From positions 2,418,001 to 2,482,000 of the forward strand of contig NZ_CP100000.1 in assembly GCF_024138165.1 (NCBI RefSeq): DNA of 64,000 bases. Direction: 5' to 3'. The notes under the pieces were generated by a model, which saw nothing but the letters and a program-made list of their open reading frames with translations, made no database searches and was not told the origin of the DNA. The position numbers and the translations under genes are program-made. Within the stretch, counting starts at the first letter, position 1. Each line of letters opens with the position of its first letter. The DNA comes from Halorussus vallis (GTDB taxonomy: Archaea; Halobacteriota; Halobacteria; Halobacteriales; Haladaptataceae). Below are positions 51,491-59,829 of this stretch, one piece after another.

Positions 51491-51904
51491 TCAGCAGCGG
51501 TCGTCGCCCGCGTTCCGCGGCGGTCGGTCCGCGGACCGCGACGGGCCGTCCGCGACGCGCGACGACCCCGCAGAAGACGTGCGCGGGGACGCCGCCGACG
51601 CGTCGGCGGCGTCCCCGCATCGGACCGCCGCCCAGGTTTCGAACGCCGCCTGGCCGAACGTCCAGACGGTCGACCCGCCGGCGACGGTGAGGTAGGTCAG
51701 TCGGATTTCGACCGGCACCGCCGCGAGGTCGAGGACGCCCGCGCCGCCCGCCGCGACGACGCCGACCAGCGAGACGTTGAGCGTGAGCGCGAGCAGGTCG
51801 TTCGTCAGCCAGAACCGGGCGCGGGTCGGGCGTTCGGGCCGCGCCGAGTCGGACGCCGACGCGTCGGCGTCCGACTTGGCGCGCTCGGCCGGTTCCCCGG
51901 TCAC
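51491..51904 (-). CDS. Two-helix membrane protein
   Basis: 137 residues from a GTG overlapping the antiporter stop (GTGA). Two helices (about 37-55 and 62-85) after a charged N-terminus and before a Ser/Asp-rich tail. The tail and the N-terminal region are both coded by perfect palindromes (51583-51618 and 51847-51876). Family not recognised; partner of the antiporter by position. Confidence 0.62.
   Translation of the reverse strand: MTGEPAERAKSDADASASDSARPERPTRARFWLTNDLLALTLNVSLVGVVAAGGAGVLDLAAVPVEIRLTYLTVAGGSTVWTFGQAAFETWAAVRCGDAADASAASPRTSSAGSSRVADGPSRSADRPPRNAGDDRC
51583..51618. repeat. Perfect 36-bp palindrome in the small membrane-protein gene
   Basis: 18-bp arms meet at 51600/51601. 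It encodes the segment CGDAADASAASP. Confidence 0.8.
51847..51876. repeat. Perfect 30-bp palindrome in the same gene
   Basis: 15-bp arms meet at 51861/51862. It encodes the segment SDADASASDS. The two palindromes share the core GACGCGTC. Confidence 0.8.
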
Positions 51905-53118
51905 GGCTCTCCCTCCGAACCGGTCGTCTCGAACTCCAGTCCGAGCAGGTCCGCCAGGCGGTCCTCGTGGCGCATCGACAGCGTGCCGAGGACGCTCGTC
52001 GCCAGCACGTAGCCGACGCCGAACTCGGGCACGAGTCGCGCCGGTCCGGCGGCCGCCAGCCCCGCGGCCAGCGTCGCCAGCACCAGCGAGAACTCCCCGC
52101 GGGCGACCGTCCCCACGCCGACCCGGAACGACCGCCGCGGCCCCAAGTCGTAGAGTCGACCGGCGAGCGAGCCCGTCAGCAGTTTCCCGGCGGTGGTGGC
52201 GACGACCGCGACCGCGAGGAGGCCGGCGAGGTCGGCCAGCGCCGCCACCCGGGTCGAGAGCCCGATGGCGAAGAAGAAGACGGCCGAGAAGAGGTCCCGG
52301 ACCGGGACCAGGGTGCGCTCGATACGGTCGGTCGTGTCGGTCCGACCGACGACGGCGCCGACGACGAAGGCGGTGACGCCCACGCTCACGCTCGTGAACC
52401 GCGCGGTGCCCGCGACCAGCGTGGCGACGCCGAGCACCCGCAGGAGGAACAGTTCGTCCGAGGGCGTCCGGAGCAGGCGTTCGATGCGGGCGCTGCCGAC
52501 CCAGCCGACGACCGCGACCACGCCCAGAAAGCCCAGGCCGGTCCCGGCGCGGAGCGCCGCGTCCAGCAGGGTGCCTCCGTGGAGCGCGACCGCCGAGACG
52601 ACCGTGAGGTACACCGCGATGGCGACGTCCTCGAAGACGAGGACGCCAAGGATGACCTCGCTCTCGGCGTCGGCGATCCAGCCGCGCTCGACCAGCGACT
52701 TGGTGACGACCGCGCTGGAGGAGATGTAGACGATGCCGGCGACGAACAGCGTCCCCAGCGGTCCGAACCCGAACAGGACGCCGAGTCCGACGCCGATCGC
52801 GACGTTGACGACGAAGTCGAGCAAACCGCTCGCCAGCAGTCGCCGGTAGTTCTCGACCAGGCGCTCGAAGCTGACGTGGACGCCCAGGAAGAACAGCAGC
52901 GCGACCAGTCCGAGGTCGGCGAACGCCTCGACGAACCCCTCGCGGGAGATCACCGCGAGCGGGACTCCGGCGACCTCGACCGGCGCGCTCGGGCCGACGA
53001 CTATGCCGGCGAGGATGTAGGCCGGGATGACCGACTGCCCGAGTCGAACCGCGAGGCCGCCCGCGACCGCCAGCGCGGTCAGGACGACGCCGAGTTCGAC
53101 GATGGTGGGTAGCGCCAC
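51901..53118 (-). CDS. CPA2-type cation:proton antiporter
   Basis: 405 residues, about 12 helices. Start VELGVVLTALAVAGGLAVRLGQSVIPAYILAGIVVGP is typical of KefB/GerN-like exchangers; helix 5-6 region FLGVHVSFERL and the segment GVAT...TAFVVGAVVG follow. It exchanges Na+ or K+ for H+. The soluble TrkA-C gene starts 3 bases upstream of its own start, so a regulated complex is likely. Confidence 0.9.
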   Translation of the reverse strand: MALPTIVELGVVLTALAVAGGLAVRLGQSVIPAYILAGIVVGPSAPVEVAGVPLAVISREGFVEAFADLGLVALLFFLGVHVSFERLVENYRRLLASGLLDFVVNVAIGVGLGVLFGFGPLGTLFVAGIVYISSSAVVTKSLVERGWIADAESEVILGVLVFEDVAIAVYLTVVSAVALHGGTLLDAALRAGTGLGFLGVVAVVGWVGSARIERLLRTPSDELFLLRVLGVATLVAGTARFTSVSVGVTAFVVGAVVGRTDTTDRIERTLVPVRDLFSAVFFFAIGLSTRVAALADLAGLLAVAVVATTAGKLLTGSLAGRLYDLGPRRSFRVGVGTVARGEFSLVLATLAAGLAAAGPARLVPEFGVGYVLATSVLGTLSMRHEDRLADLLGLEFETTGSEGEP

Positions 53119-53121
53119 TGG

Positions 53122-53604
53122 TCACCGGGGTCGGACGTACTCCCTGAGCGATTCCTGCTCGGCCCGGGTCCCGACCGCGACGACCACGTCGCCCGCCCGG
53201 GTTCGGAAGTCGGGGTTCGGGCTAGGGTGGGTTTCGCCGCCGCGCTGGACCGCGATTATCTTCGCGCCGGTTTCGCTCCAGACGCCGACCTCCGCGAGCG
53301 TCGCGTCGGCCAGCGGGGCCTCGGGCGCGAGTTCGTACCACTCGATGATGGCGTCGCCCAGCGGTACCTCGACCCGGTCGAGTTCCACCGGGCGGAAGTA
53401 GGTGCCTTCGAGGACGGCCCCGAGGCGACGGGCCTGCTCGCCCGAGAGGCCGAACAGCCGGGTGCTCTCGTCGGTTTCGGCCGAGCGTCGATACACGTCT
53501 CGCTTGCTGTCGTGATGGACGACGACGACAAGCCTGTCGTCGCCGTCCAGTTCCAGTTCGTACTTCCGGCCGACGCCGGGGATGTCGGTCTCGTAGACGG
53601 TCAT
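53122..53604 (-). CDS. TrkA-C domain regulator of the antiporter
   Basis: 160 residues. N-terminal part (about 1-75, VYETDIPGVGRKYELELDGDDRL) resembles the first module of KhtT-like proteins. The TrkA-C domain spans about 80-155 (LADATLAEVGVWSETGAKIIAVQRGG). KhtT/KhtU in Bacillus are a pair of this sort: regulator plus CPA2 K+/H+ antiporter, controlled by nucleotides and pH. Gene order here is the same. Confidence 0.88.
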   Translation of the reverse strand: MTVYETDIPGVGRKYELELDGDDRLVVVVHHDSKRDVYRRSAETDESTRLFGLSGEQARRLGAVLEGTYFRPVELDRVEVPLGDAIIEWYELAPEAPLADATLAEVGVWSETGAKIIAVQRGGETHPSPNPDFRTRAGDVVVAVGTRAEQESLREYVRPR

Positions 53605-53724
53605 GGTGAGTCGGAGTCGAAGTTCTGTAGTCGAAGTTCGGTGCGCGTGGAAGCGTCGTCACGGTCGAGCGGTTCGCCGCGGCGTTTCGCGGTGCTCCGC
53701 GGGAGGCGATTCTGCTCGAAGCGG

Positions 53725-53758
53725 CCGACGAGGCGCCGCTCCGGCGGCGCCTCGTCGG
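53725..53758 (-). terminator. 15-bp hairpin after the 140-residue membrane-protein gene
   Basis: Arms 53725-53739 and 53744-53758 with a 4-base loop, directly after the stop codon at 53759. Confidence 0.5.
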
Positions 53759-54181
53759 TCACACGAACAGGAGCGCGTCCGAGACGACGCGCCAGACGGT
53801 CGCCCAGAAGCCGCCGAGGACGGCGTCGATGGGCGTCCACACGCCGAAGGCGTGGGAGATCGCGTCGTCGGTCGCCACCAGTCCGGTCCAGACGACGTAC
53901 AGTCGCCACCGGAGGCCGTACCGGGTCGTCACCAGTCCGCCGACGACGGTGCCGGCCGCCCCGAGCAGGCAGAGCGTCGCGCCCGCCGCCGGGTAGTACC
54001 GCCAGAGGTGGACCCAGCCGAACAGGCCGGCACACGCGCTCCCGGCGACCAACACCGGTTCCTTGCGGGGGTAGAGGTCCCACTTGCGAGCGCAGGCGAA
54101 CAGCACCAGGTACAGCGAGTAGAGGAAGTAGTGCGGGCCGAACAACGCGCCGTCCGGAACGGTTTCTGCTGGAAATGGCAT
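53759..54181 (-). CDS. Four-helix membrane protein, possibly linked with the oxidase subunit
   Basis: 140 residues with four hydrophobic segments and His at or in helices (GPHYFLYSLYLVLF, FGWVHLWRYYP, DDAISHAFGVWTPIDA). It follows the subunit-I gene on the same strand after a 111-base gap with a hairpin. Family not recognised; a role beside the oxidase is only positional. Confidence 0.6.
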   Translation of the reverse strand: MPFPAETVPDGALFGPHYFLYSLYLVLFACARKWDLYPRKEPVLVAGSACAGLFGWVHLWRYYPAAGATLCLLGAAGTVVGGLVTTRYGLRWRLYVVWTGLVATDDAISHAFGVWTPIDAVLGGFWATVWRVVSDALLFV

Positions 54182-54239
54182 GAGGGTAGTCGGTCGTCTG
54201 AAGGCTCGTCGGTCGCTCGTCGGCGAACGAAACCCCTGT

Positions 54240-54277
54240 CGGGCGTTCCGCCGCCGCGTGCGGCGGCGGAACGCCCG
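54240..54277 (-). terminator. 18-bp hairpin after the oxidase subunit-I gene
   Basis: Arms 54240-54257 and 54260-54277 with a 2-base loop, 15 bases after the stop at 54293. Confidence 0.5.
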
Positions 54278-54292
54278 CGTGCCGGTGTCGGG

Positions 54293-55882
54293 TCATCGGT
54301 CGGTTCCTCCGTCGTCGCCGCCGCGCTCCGCGTCGTCGTTCCGCCGCCGTCGGTCGAACCGCTCCCACTCCGGCGTCCGGAGTCGGTCGTCGAGGTCCCA
54401 GACGTTCGGATCCTCGACGACCGGCCCGCCACGAATCGACCGGACGACGTTCCAGAGCCACAGGACCTGCCCGAGCGCCATCACGTAGGCCGCGACGGTG
54501 GCGACCTGCTGGAGCGGGGCGTACGCCGGCGGGTAGGTCGCCATCCGCCGCGGGAGGCCGTCGAGGCCGAGCAGCAGCATCGACCCGAACGCGACCACCA
54601 GGCCGAGTTCGGTCAGCCAGAAGTGGAGTCGTGCCAGCGACTCGTCGTACCGCCGACCGGTCAGTAAGGGGAACCAGTAGTAGACGCCCGCGAACAGGCC
54701 GAAGACGCTCAGGCCGACCAGCATGAAGTGGAAGTGGCCGACCACGTAGTAGGTGCCGTGGAGCACTCGGTCGACCGGAATCGACGCGAGGAAGACGCCG
54801 GTCACCCCGCCCAGCACGAAGTTGGCGACGCCGCCGACGCAGAACAGCATCGGCGCGACGAGTCGGATTCGGCCGTTCCAGAGCGTGGCGATCCAGTTGA
54901 ACGCCTTGACCGCGCTCGGCACCGCGATGGCGAGCGTGACCGCCATGAAACTCGCCTGGATTCGGGGGTCGATGCCCGTGGTGAACATGTGGTGAGCCCA
55001 GACGCCGTAGGCCAGCACGCCGATGGCCAGCGTCGAGTAGACCACCGCGGGCTTGCCGAACAGCTTCCGGCCCGCGAACCGCGGTAGGACGAGGCTCACG
55101 ATGCCCATCGGCGGCAGCACCAGGATGTACACTTCGGGGTGGCCGAAGAACCAGAAGAGGTGCTGCCAGAGCAGGGGGCCGCCGCCCCCGACCGCGAAGA
55201 ACGTCGTGCCGACGTTCCGGTCGAGCAGCAACATCACCAGCGCGCTCCCCAGCACGGGGAACGAGAACAGCACCAGCCCCGAGGTGGTCAGCATCGTCCA
55301 CGAGAAGATGTCGAGGTCGGGCCACGCGACTTCGCGCTCGACCAGCACGGTCACGACGAAGTTGATGGCGCTCATGATGGTGCTGACCCCCGAGAGGTGG
55401 AGGCCGAGCAACAGCAGGTCGATTTGCGGGTTGGCCATCTCGGCCGACAGCGGGACGTAGAGCGTCCATCCCGTCGCCGCGGGCGTGACGCCGGGCACGC
55501 CCAGCAGTTCGGCGAGTATCCCCGCGCGAATCAGCGCGGCCGCGGGCACCAGCAGCCAGAACGCCACCGCGTTCACCCGCGGGAACGCCATCTCGTCGGC
55601 GCCGACCAGCGCCGGCACGAGGTAGTTGGCCAGGCCGAAGAGGACGGGCGTGGCGAACAGGAACAGCATCGTCAGCCCGTGCATCGTGAACAGGGCGTCG
55701 TAGGTCCCGGTCTTCCAGATGCCCGACCGGGGCGACAGCAGATTCGTCCGGAGCATCAGCGCGTCGATTCCGCCCAGCAGTCCCGTCGCGAAGCCGAAGA
55801 CGAGGTAGAGCACGCCGATGTCTCGGTTGTCGACGGTGGTGAGCCACCGCCGGACGCCGGTCGGTTTCGTGGATTCGGGCAT
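54293..55882 (-). CDS. Heme-copper oxidase subunit I (aa3/caa3-like)
   Basis: 529 residues, 12 helices. Heme a ligands H68 (TMHGLTM) and H385; heme a3 ligand H383 (VGHFHFM); CuB ligands H248, H297, H298; cross-linking Tyr252 in GHPEVY, with E250 of the D-channel; N87 in ANYLVP. The D-channel entry segment reads GADEMAFPR. This is an A-type oxygen reductase and proton pump by sequence. No subunit II, III or heme-O synthase gene is near, which is unusual. The C-terminus is charged. Confidence 0.93.
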   Translation of the reverse strand: MPESTKPTGVRRWLTTVDNRDIGVLYLVFGFATGLLGGIDALMLRTNLLSPRSGIWKTGTYDALFTMHGLTMLFLFATPVLFGLANYLVPALVGADEMAFPRVNAVAFWLLVPAAALIRAGILAELLGVPGVTPAATGWTLYVPLSAEMANPQIDLLLLGLHLSGVSTIMSAINFVVTVLVEREVAWPDLDIFSWTMLTTSGLVLFSFPVLGSALVMLLLDRNVGTTFFAVGGGGPLLWQHLFWFFGHPEVYILVLPPMGIVSLVLPRFAGRKLFGKPAVVYSTLAIGVLAYGVWAHHMFTTGIDPRIQASFMAVTLAIAVPSAVKAFNWIATLWNGRIRLVAPMLFCVGGVANFVLGGVTGVFLASIPVDRVLHGTYYVVGHFHFMLVGLSVFGLFAGVYYWFPLLTGRRYDESLARLHFWLTELGLVVAFGSMLLLGLDGLPRRMATYPPAYAPLQQVATVAAYVMALGQVLWLWNVVRSIRGGPVVEDPNVWDLDDRLRTPEWERFDRRRRNDDAERGGDDGGTDR

Positions 55883-55915
55883 GGCGTGGTCCGTGTCCGC
55901 GGGCGGAGTCGGTGT

Positions 55916-57277
55916 TCATCGCGCGTAGCGCAGGTACTCCCGACAGCCGAGGAGTCCGATCGAGGTCGCGAGTCCGAACGCCAGCGTCGGCGAGACGCCG
56001 TAGAGGACGCCCCCGACGAGCGCGCTCGGGACCGCCGCGAGTTTTCGCGCGAGTCGAAGTGAGTCCGCGTCGGTGTCGTCGCCCCGCCGGACGACGCGCG
56101 TAACGAGGCGCTCGCGGACCGGCCGGGTCGCCGCGCCGAAACCGAGCGCACCGAAGAGCGCGGCGAAGACCGGGAGGCTCGGCGGCGCGCTGGCGAGCGC
56201 CAGCGGGACGAGCGAGACGACCAGACAGCCGACGCCGGCGACCGACTCGCTTCCGAGTCGGTCGCCGGCGCGTCGCGCGACCGGCAGGGCCGCCAGCAGG
56301 GCGACGCCCACCTCGGCGGCGACGCAGACCGCGAACGCCGCGGCCGGCCCGAGTCGAATCCCGAACCCGGCCGCGGCGACGCCGAAGTCGGCCACGCCGA
56401 GGACGAGGAACGGGTAGAACGTCCCGCGCGCGAACCGGAACAGCGCGTCGCCGAACAGGAGCGCCTGGTCGGTCGACGACAGCGCCCTGTCGGCCTCGTC
56501 GGTCGATTCGACCGACGAGGCCGACCCGGCGTCCGACCCGAACCGGAATCGACCGCCGACCGGGACGAACGCGCGCAGGCTCCCGACGATACGCTCGAGA
56601 GACGGAGCCTCGGCGAGCGGGAGCGCCGCCTCGGCGTCGCCGAGGACGGCGCGGCCGACGGTGGCCGCGAGGCCGAAACTCGCCGCGACGGCGACCATCG
56701 CCTGGAAGCCCAGCGCGAACCGCGGCACGCCGACGAACAGGCCGACGAGCGCGAGGACGCCGAGCAGCACGCCGAATCGCCGGAACGTCCGGGTCGTCGC
56801 CAGACGCCCGGCCAGCCGGTCGGTCGGAATCCGGCGCGCGACCGCGACGAACCTGACCCCGGGACCGTGCGAGCGCCAGGTCGCCACGCCGGCGACGCCC
56901 AGCAGGACCCACAGCCACGGGCCGACCGACGCCCCCAGCGCGCCGACCGACCCCAGTTGCGGGGCCGCGACCCAGAGCAGTGCGCCCGCGGTCGCCACGA
57001 CGCCGAACCCGGTCGTCACGTACCGGGGGTCGGCGTCGTCGAGCGCCCGCCCGCCGAGGTAGGGATACGTCGCGCGTGCGAGGAGCCATCCGCTCCAGAC
57101 GAGGCCGACGACCGCCGGCCCCGCGTCGAGCGCCCGCAGGTACGCCGGCAGGTACCGACCCGCGACACCCGCGGCCAGGTCGAACCCGAGCGTCAGCACC
57201 GCGACAGCGAACAGGCCGGGTTCGCGTTCGAGGAGTCGGCGGAACGCTTCGGGTCCCGTCGTCTCTGATTGGGTCAC
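55916..57277 (-). CDS. MFS-like membrane protein, diverged paralogue of the 11-kb transporter
   Basis: 453 residues from a GTG that overlaps the permease stop (GTGA). Twelve helices. GRYLPAYLRALDAGPAVVGLVWSG and TRTFRRFGVLLG line up with the MFS protein at 11140-12495. Motif A is degenerate here (GGRALDDADPRY), so transport function may have changed. The gene has two perfect palindromes. Coupling to the permease and oxidase genes suggests a shared role. Confidence 0.78.
   Translation of the reverse strand: MTQSETTGPEAFRRLLEREPGLFAVAVLTLGFDLAAGVAGRYLPAYLRALDAGPAVVGLVWSGWLLARATYPYLGGRALDDADPRYVTTGFGVVATAGALLWVAAPQLGSVGALGASVGPWLWVLLGVAGVATWRSHGPGVRFVAVARRIPTDRLAGRLATTRTFRRFGVLLGVLALVGLFVGVPRFALGFQAMVAVAASFGLAATVGRAVLGDAEAALPLAEAPSLERIVGSLRAFVPVGGRFRFGSDAGSASSVESTDEADRALSSTDQALLFGDALFRFARGTFYPFLVLGVADFGVAAAGFGIRLGPAAAFAVCVAAEVGVALLAALPVARRAGDRLGSESVAGVGCLVVSLVPLALASAPPSLPVFAALFGALGFGAATRPVRERLVTRVVRRGDDTDADSLRLARKLAAVPSALVGGVLYGVSPTLAFGLATSIGLLGCREYLRYAR
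56233..56270. repeat. 17-bp hairpin in the MFS-like gene
   Basis: Perfect arms 56233-56249 and 56254-56270, 4-base loop. It encodes ARRAGDRLGSESVAGV, a loop between helices. Confidence 0.8.
56489..56525. repeat. 18-bp palindrome in the MFS-like gene
   Basis: Perfect arms 56489-56506 and 56508-56525 around one base. It encodes SASSVESTDEADR in the central loop. Confidence 0.8.
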
Positions 57278-58752
57278 TCCTCTCTCAACCTCCGGTAGGC
57301 CTCGGCGAATCGGTCGAACGCCTTCGCGAGCGCCTCGCCGACCGCGCGGACCGCCCGACCCAGCGCCCGGCCGAGCGCCGCGGCGTGGCCGCCAGCGACC
57401 CACATCGCGCTAGCGAGTCCGACGGCTCCCGCGGCGAGCGCGCCGAGCGCCGCCTTCGTCGGGCCGACCGCCCGGTAGACCCGGTAGACGTACGGCCCGA
57501 CGTCACCCGGCAGGGCGACCAGTCGTTCGCCTATCGCCTCGTGACCGTAGGTCGCGCCGACCTGCGCGAGGAACAGCGGCGTGAACAGGAGGTTCAACAC
57601 GAGAGTGTACCCGTCGGGTGCGGTGCCCCCGGTGACGCCCTCCGGCGGTATCAGCCCGAAGAACCCGAACAGGTAGTGGACGACGACGCCGGCGACGACG
57701 GCCGCCAGCGCGGTCGCGCCGAAGATGACCGCCGCCATCCGGGTCCCGTAGTAGCGCCGGTAGGCGTTGACGATGGGCGGGATGATGAGGTCGGCGAAGA
57801 TGAACGAGATCACGCTCCCGAACGCCACGCCGTTGGACCACAGCACCAGCGCGAACGGGACGTTGCCGACCGAGCAGATGAACGTGACGACGCCGACGAC
57901 CACGCCGAGGACGGCGTTGCTCAGCACCCACGTCAGCGTTCCCTCCGCGCCGACGCCGAACAGCGAGGTCCACCACGACCGAGGGACGAACCCGGCGATG
58001 AGCCCCGCCAGCAGGAAGCCCGCCGCGATGTCCTCCCAGAGCATGTCCCACTCCCGGACGGCGTTGGTCGCCGCCTGCTTCCAGCCGGCGAGCGACGTGA
58101 GGTCGTCGCGCGGGTCGCTCGCGGCCGCGTGCGACCCGCCGGCCTCCGCCGTTTCGGTCCGGTTGCGGTACGCCCGGAGACAGCCGCCGCAGCAGAAGTA
58201 CCTCGTCTCGCCGCCGAACTCGGCTTTCACGGCGTCGTCGTCCGTGGGGTCGGTTTCGACCCCGCAGGCCGGGCAGGTTATCTCGTCCAGCGCGAGCGCG
58301 TGCTCGCGGGCGACTTCGAACCACTCGTCGGGGACGAACTTCCGGTAGACGTACGCGAGCACGCCCACCGCGATGACGCCCCCGACGAAGTCGGCGGCGA
58401 CGAACTGCCAGCCGAGCAGTATCCACATCACGAGGCCGAGTTCGGCCACCAGGTCGGTCGCGGCGAATTGGAACGCCGCCAGCGCCGCGACGCCCGACGC
58501 GCCCTTCTTGAACAGCGTCTTGGCGGTCGCGACCGCCGAGAACGAACAACTCGACGATAGCGCGCCGAAGAGGGTGCCGAGGCCGACCTCGCGCCACCCG
58601 TCGCCGCCGAGGTACGCCGTCATCTGTTCTTCGCTGACGAACTCCTCGACGGCGCCCGTGATGGTGAACCCGAGGACGAGCGCCCACCACGTCTCCCATG
58701 CCATCGACAGCGCCAGTCCGAGTCCTTCGAGCAGTGAATCTACGAGTACCAT
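57274..58752 (-). CDS. ArsP/SO_0444-type permease with Cys-rich insert
   Basis: 492 residues, two blocks of helices. Block one has GALSSSCSFSAVATAKTLFKKG, the permease motif of the DUF318/ArsP family; block two has ICSVGNVPFALVLWSNGVAFG. Between them (about 175-210) is a metal-binding insert CPACG...YFCCGGCLRAY, TRASH-like. Homologues are linked to export of arsenic compounds or of copper/zinc. The insert suggests metal sensing or delivery. The C-terminus is a long amphipathic helix. Confidence 0.85.
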   Translation of the reverse strand: MVLVDSLLEGLGLALSMAWETWWALVLGFTITGAVEEFVSEEQMTAYLGGDGWREVGLGTLFGALSSSCSFSAVATAKTLFKKGASGVAALAAFQFAATDLVAELGLVMWILLGWQFVAADFVGGVIAVGVLAYVYRKFVPDEWFEVAREHALALDEITCPACGVETDPTDDDAVKAEFGGETRYFCCGGCLRAYRNRTETAEAGGSHAAASDPRDDLTSLAGWKQAATNAVREWDMLWEDIAAGFLLAGLIAGFVPRSWWTSLFGVGAEGTLTWVLSNAVLGVVVGVVTFICSVGNVPFALVLWSNGVAFGSVISFIFADLIIPPIVNAYRRYYGTRMAAVIFGATALAAVVAGVVVHYLFGFFGLIPPEGVTGGTAPDGYTLVLNLLFTPLFLAQVGATYGHEAIGERLVALPGDVGPYVYRVYRAVGPTKAALGALAAGAVGLASAMWVAGGHAAALGRALGRAVRAVGEALAKAFDRFAEAYRRLREE

Positions 58753-58777
58753 TGCTCCTCCGTGTGAGTCGTCCGCA

Positions 58778-58798
58778 CCGCGGGCGGAGCGCCCGCGG
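58778..58798 (-). terminator. 9-bp hairpin after the propeller lipoprotein gene
   Basis: Arms 58778-58786 and 58790-58798, loop GAG, between the propeller stop (58832) and the permease start (58752). Confidence 0.35.
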
Positions 58799-58831
58799 CG
58801 CTCCGCCGGTCGTCTCGCTCTCTCGCTCCGG

Positions 58832-59827
58832 TCATCGCCGGCTCCGTTCGAGGACGGTCCCGCCCGCGCCGACCGCGACCTCCGGGAAGTCGACGGTGCC
58901 CAGGGTCACGTCGTGCAGCGGCGCTTCGTTGTCGACCGCCTCGGGCTTCCACCCCTTCCGGGTGAGTTCGAACACGCCGCCGCTCGCGTCGACGGCGAAG
59001 CCCTCGTGGCGGTCGCGGACCACGCCGTGAACGTCGGCCTCGCCGACGTTCACCGGCGTCCACGAGAAGCCGTTGTACCGGAAGACGGTGCCGTCGCCGC
59101 CCGCGACCGAGACGTCGTCGGCCCCGCGCGGCGCGACGTCGTGGAGATTCACGCCCGCGCCGTCGACGCCGATTCGTCGCCACTCGTCGCCGGCGTCGAC
59201 CGTCAGGAAGACGTTTCCCGAGGTGTCGCAGACGTAGCCGGTGCCGCGGTCGACGAACGACACCGCGAGGATGCTCGACCCGGGTCCGGGCTTGACGACC
59301 GACCGCCACGACACGCCGTCGCCGCCGACCCGACCCTGGAGGAGTTCGCCCGACCCGTTCGCGAGGTAGAGCCACTCCTGGCCGGCCAGGCCGGCGACCG
59401 CGACGTCCTCCCAGGTGGAGGTCTTGCCCTTCGGGGCCGACGCGTCGGTGACCGTCCCGTCGGAGACGTCGAACCGCCCGACCGTGCCGCTGCCGCCGCA
59501 GAACCACACCCGGCGACCGTTGGCCGTGGCGTCGACGCCCGTGAGTCCGTCGTGGCTGCCGGTCGGTCCGCCGTCGAGTTCGACCCGCCAGTCGCCGTCG
59601 ATTCGCCGGACGACCCGGCCGCCCTCGCCGACCGCCAGCGGTCCCTCGTTCGTCAGCGTCACGCCGTACAGCGTCATCTCGGTCGGCGACCCCACCGCGG
59701 TCCACTCCGGTTCGGCGGTCGTCCGGTCGCCGGGCGTCGGTTCGCTCGAACAACCGGCGAGCGCCGTCGCGGCCCCCGCAAGGGCGGCCAGCACCTCTCG
59801 GCGCGAGCGGTGGCTCCTCGGCTTCAC
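58832..59827 (-). CDS. Tat-exported beta-propeller lipoprotein
   Basis: 331 residues from a GTG two bases after the DUF2182 stop. Tat signal with RRE and a lipobox TALAGC: a surface lipoprotein. The propeller (about 40-330) is homologous along its length to the acidic-tailed protein at 47279-48382. Blades have G-x-D/A-V-G-x-GG motifs (LAVGEGGRVVRR, VAVGAGGTVLER). The coupling to DUF2182 suggests the two work together at the membrane. No catalytic motif is seen. Confidence 0.85.
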   Translation of the reverse strand: MKPRSHRSRREVLAALAGAATALAGCSSEPTPGDRTTAEPEWTAVGSPTEMTLYGVTLTNEGPLAVGEGGRVVRRIDGDWRVELDGGPTGSHDGLTGVDATANGRRVWFCGGSGTVGRFDVSDGTVTDASAPKGKTSTWEDVAVAGLAGQEWLYLANGSGELLQGRVGGDGVSWRSVVKPGPGSSILAVSFVDRGTGYVCDTSGNVFLTVDAGDEWRRIGVDGAGVNLHDVAPRGADDVSVAGGDGTVFRYNGFSWTPVNVGEADVHGVVRDRHEGFAVDASGGVFELTRKGWKPEAVDNEAPLHDVTLGTVDFPEVAVGAGGTVLERSRR

Positions 59828-59829
59828 GG

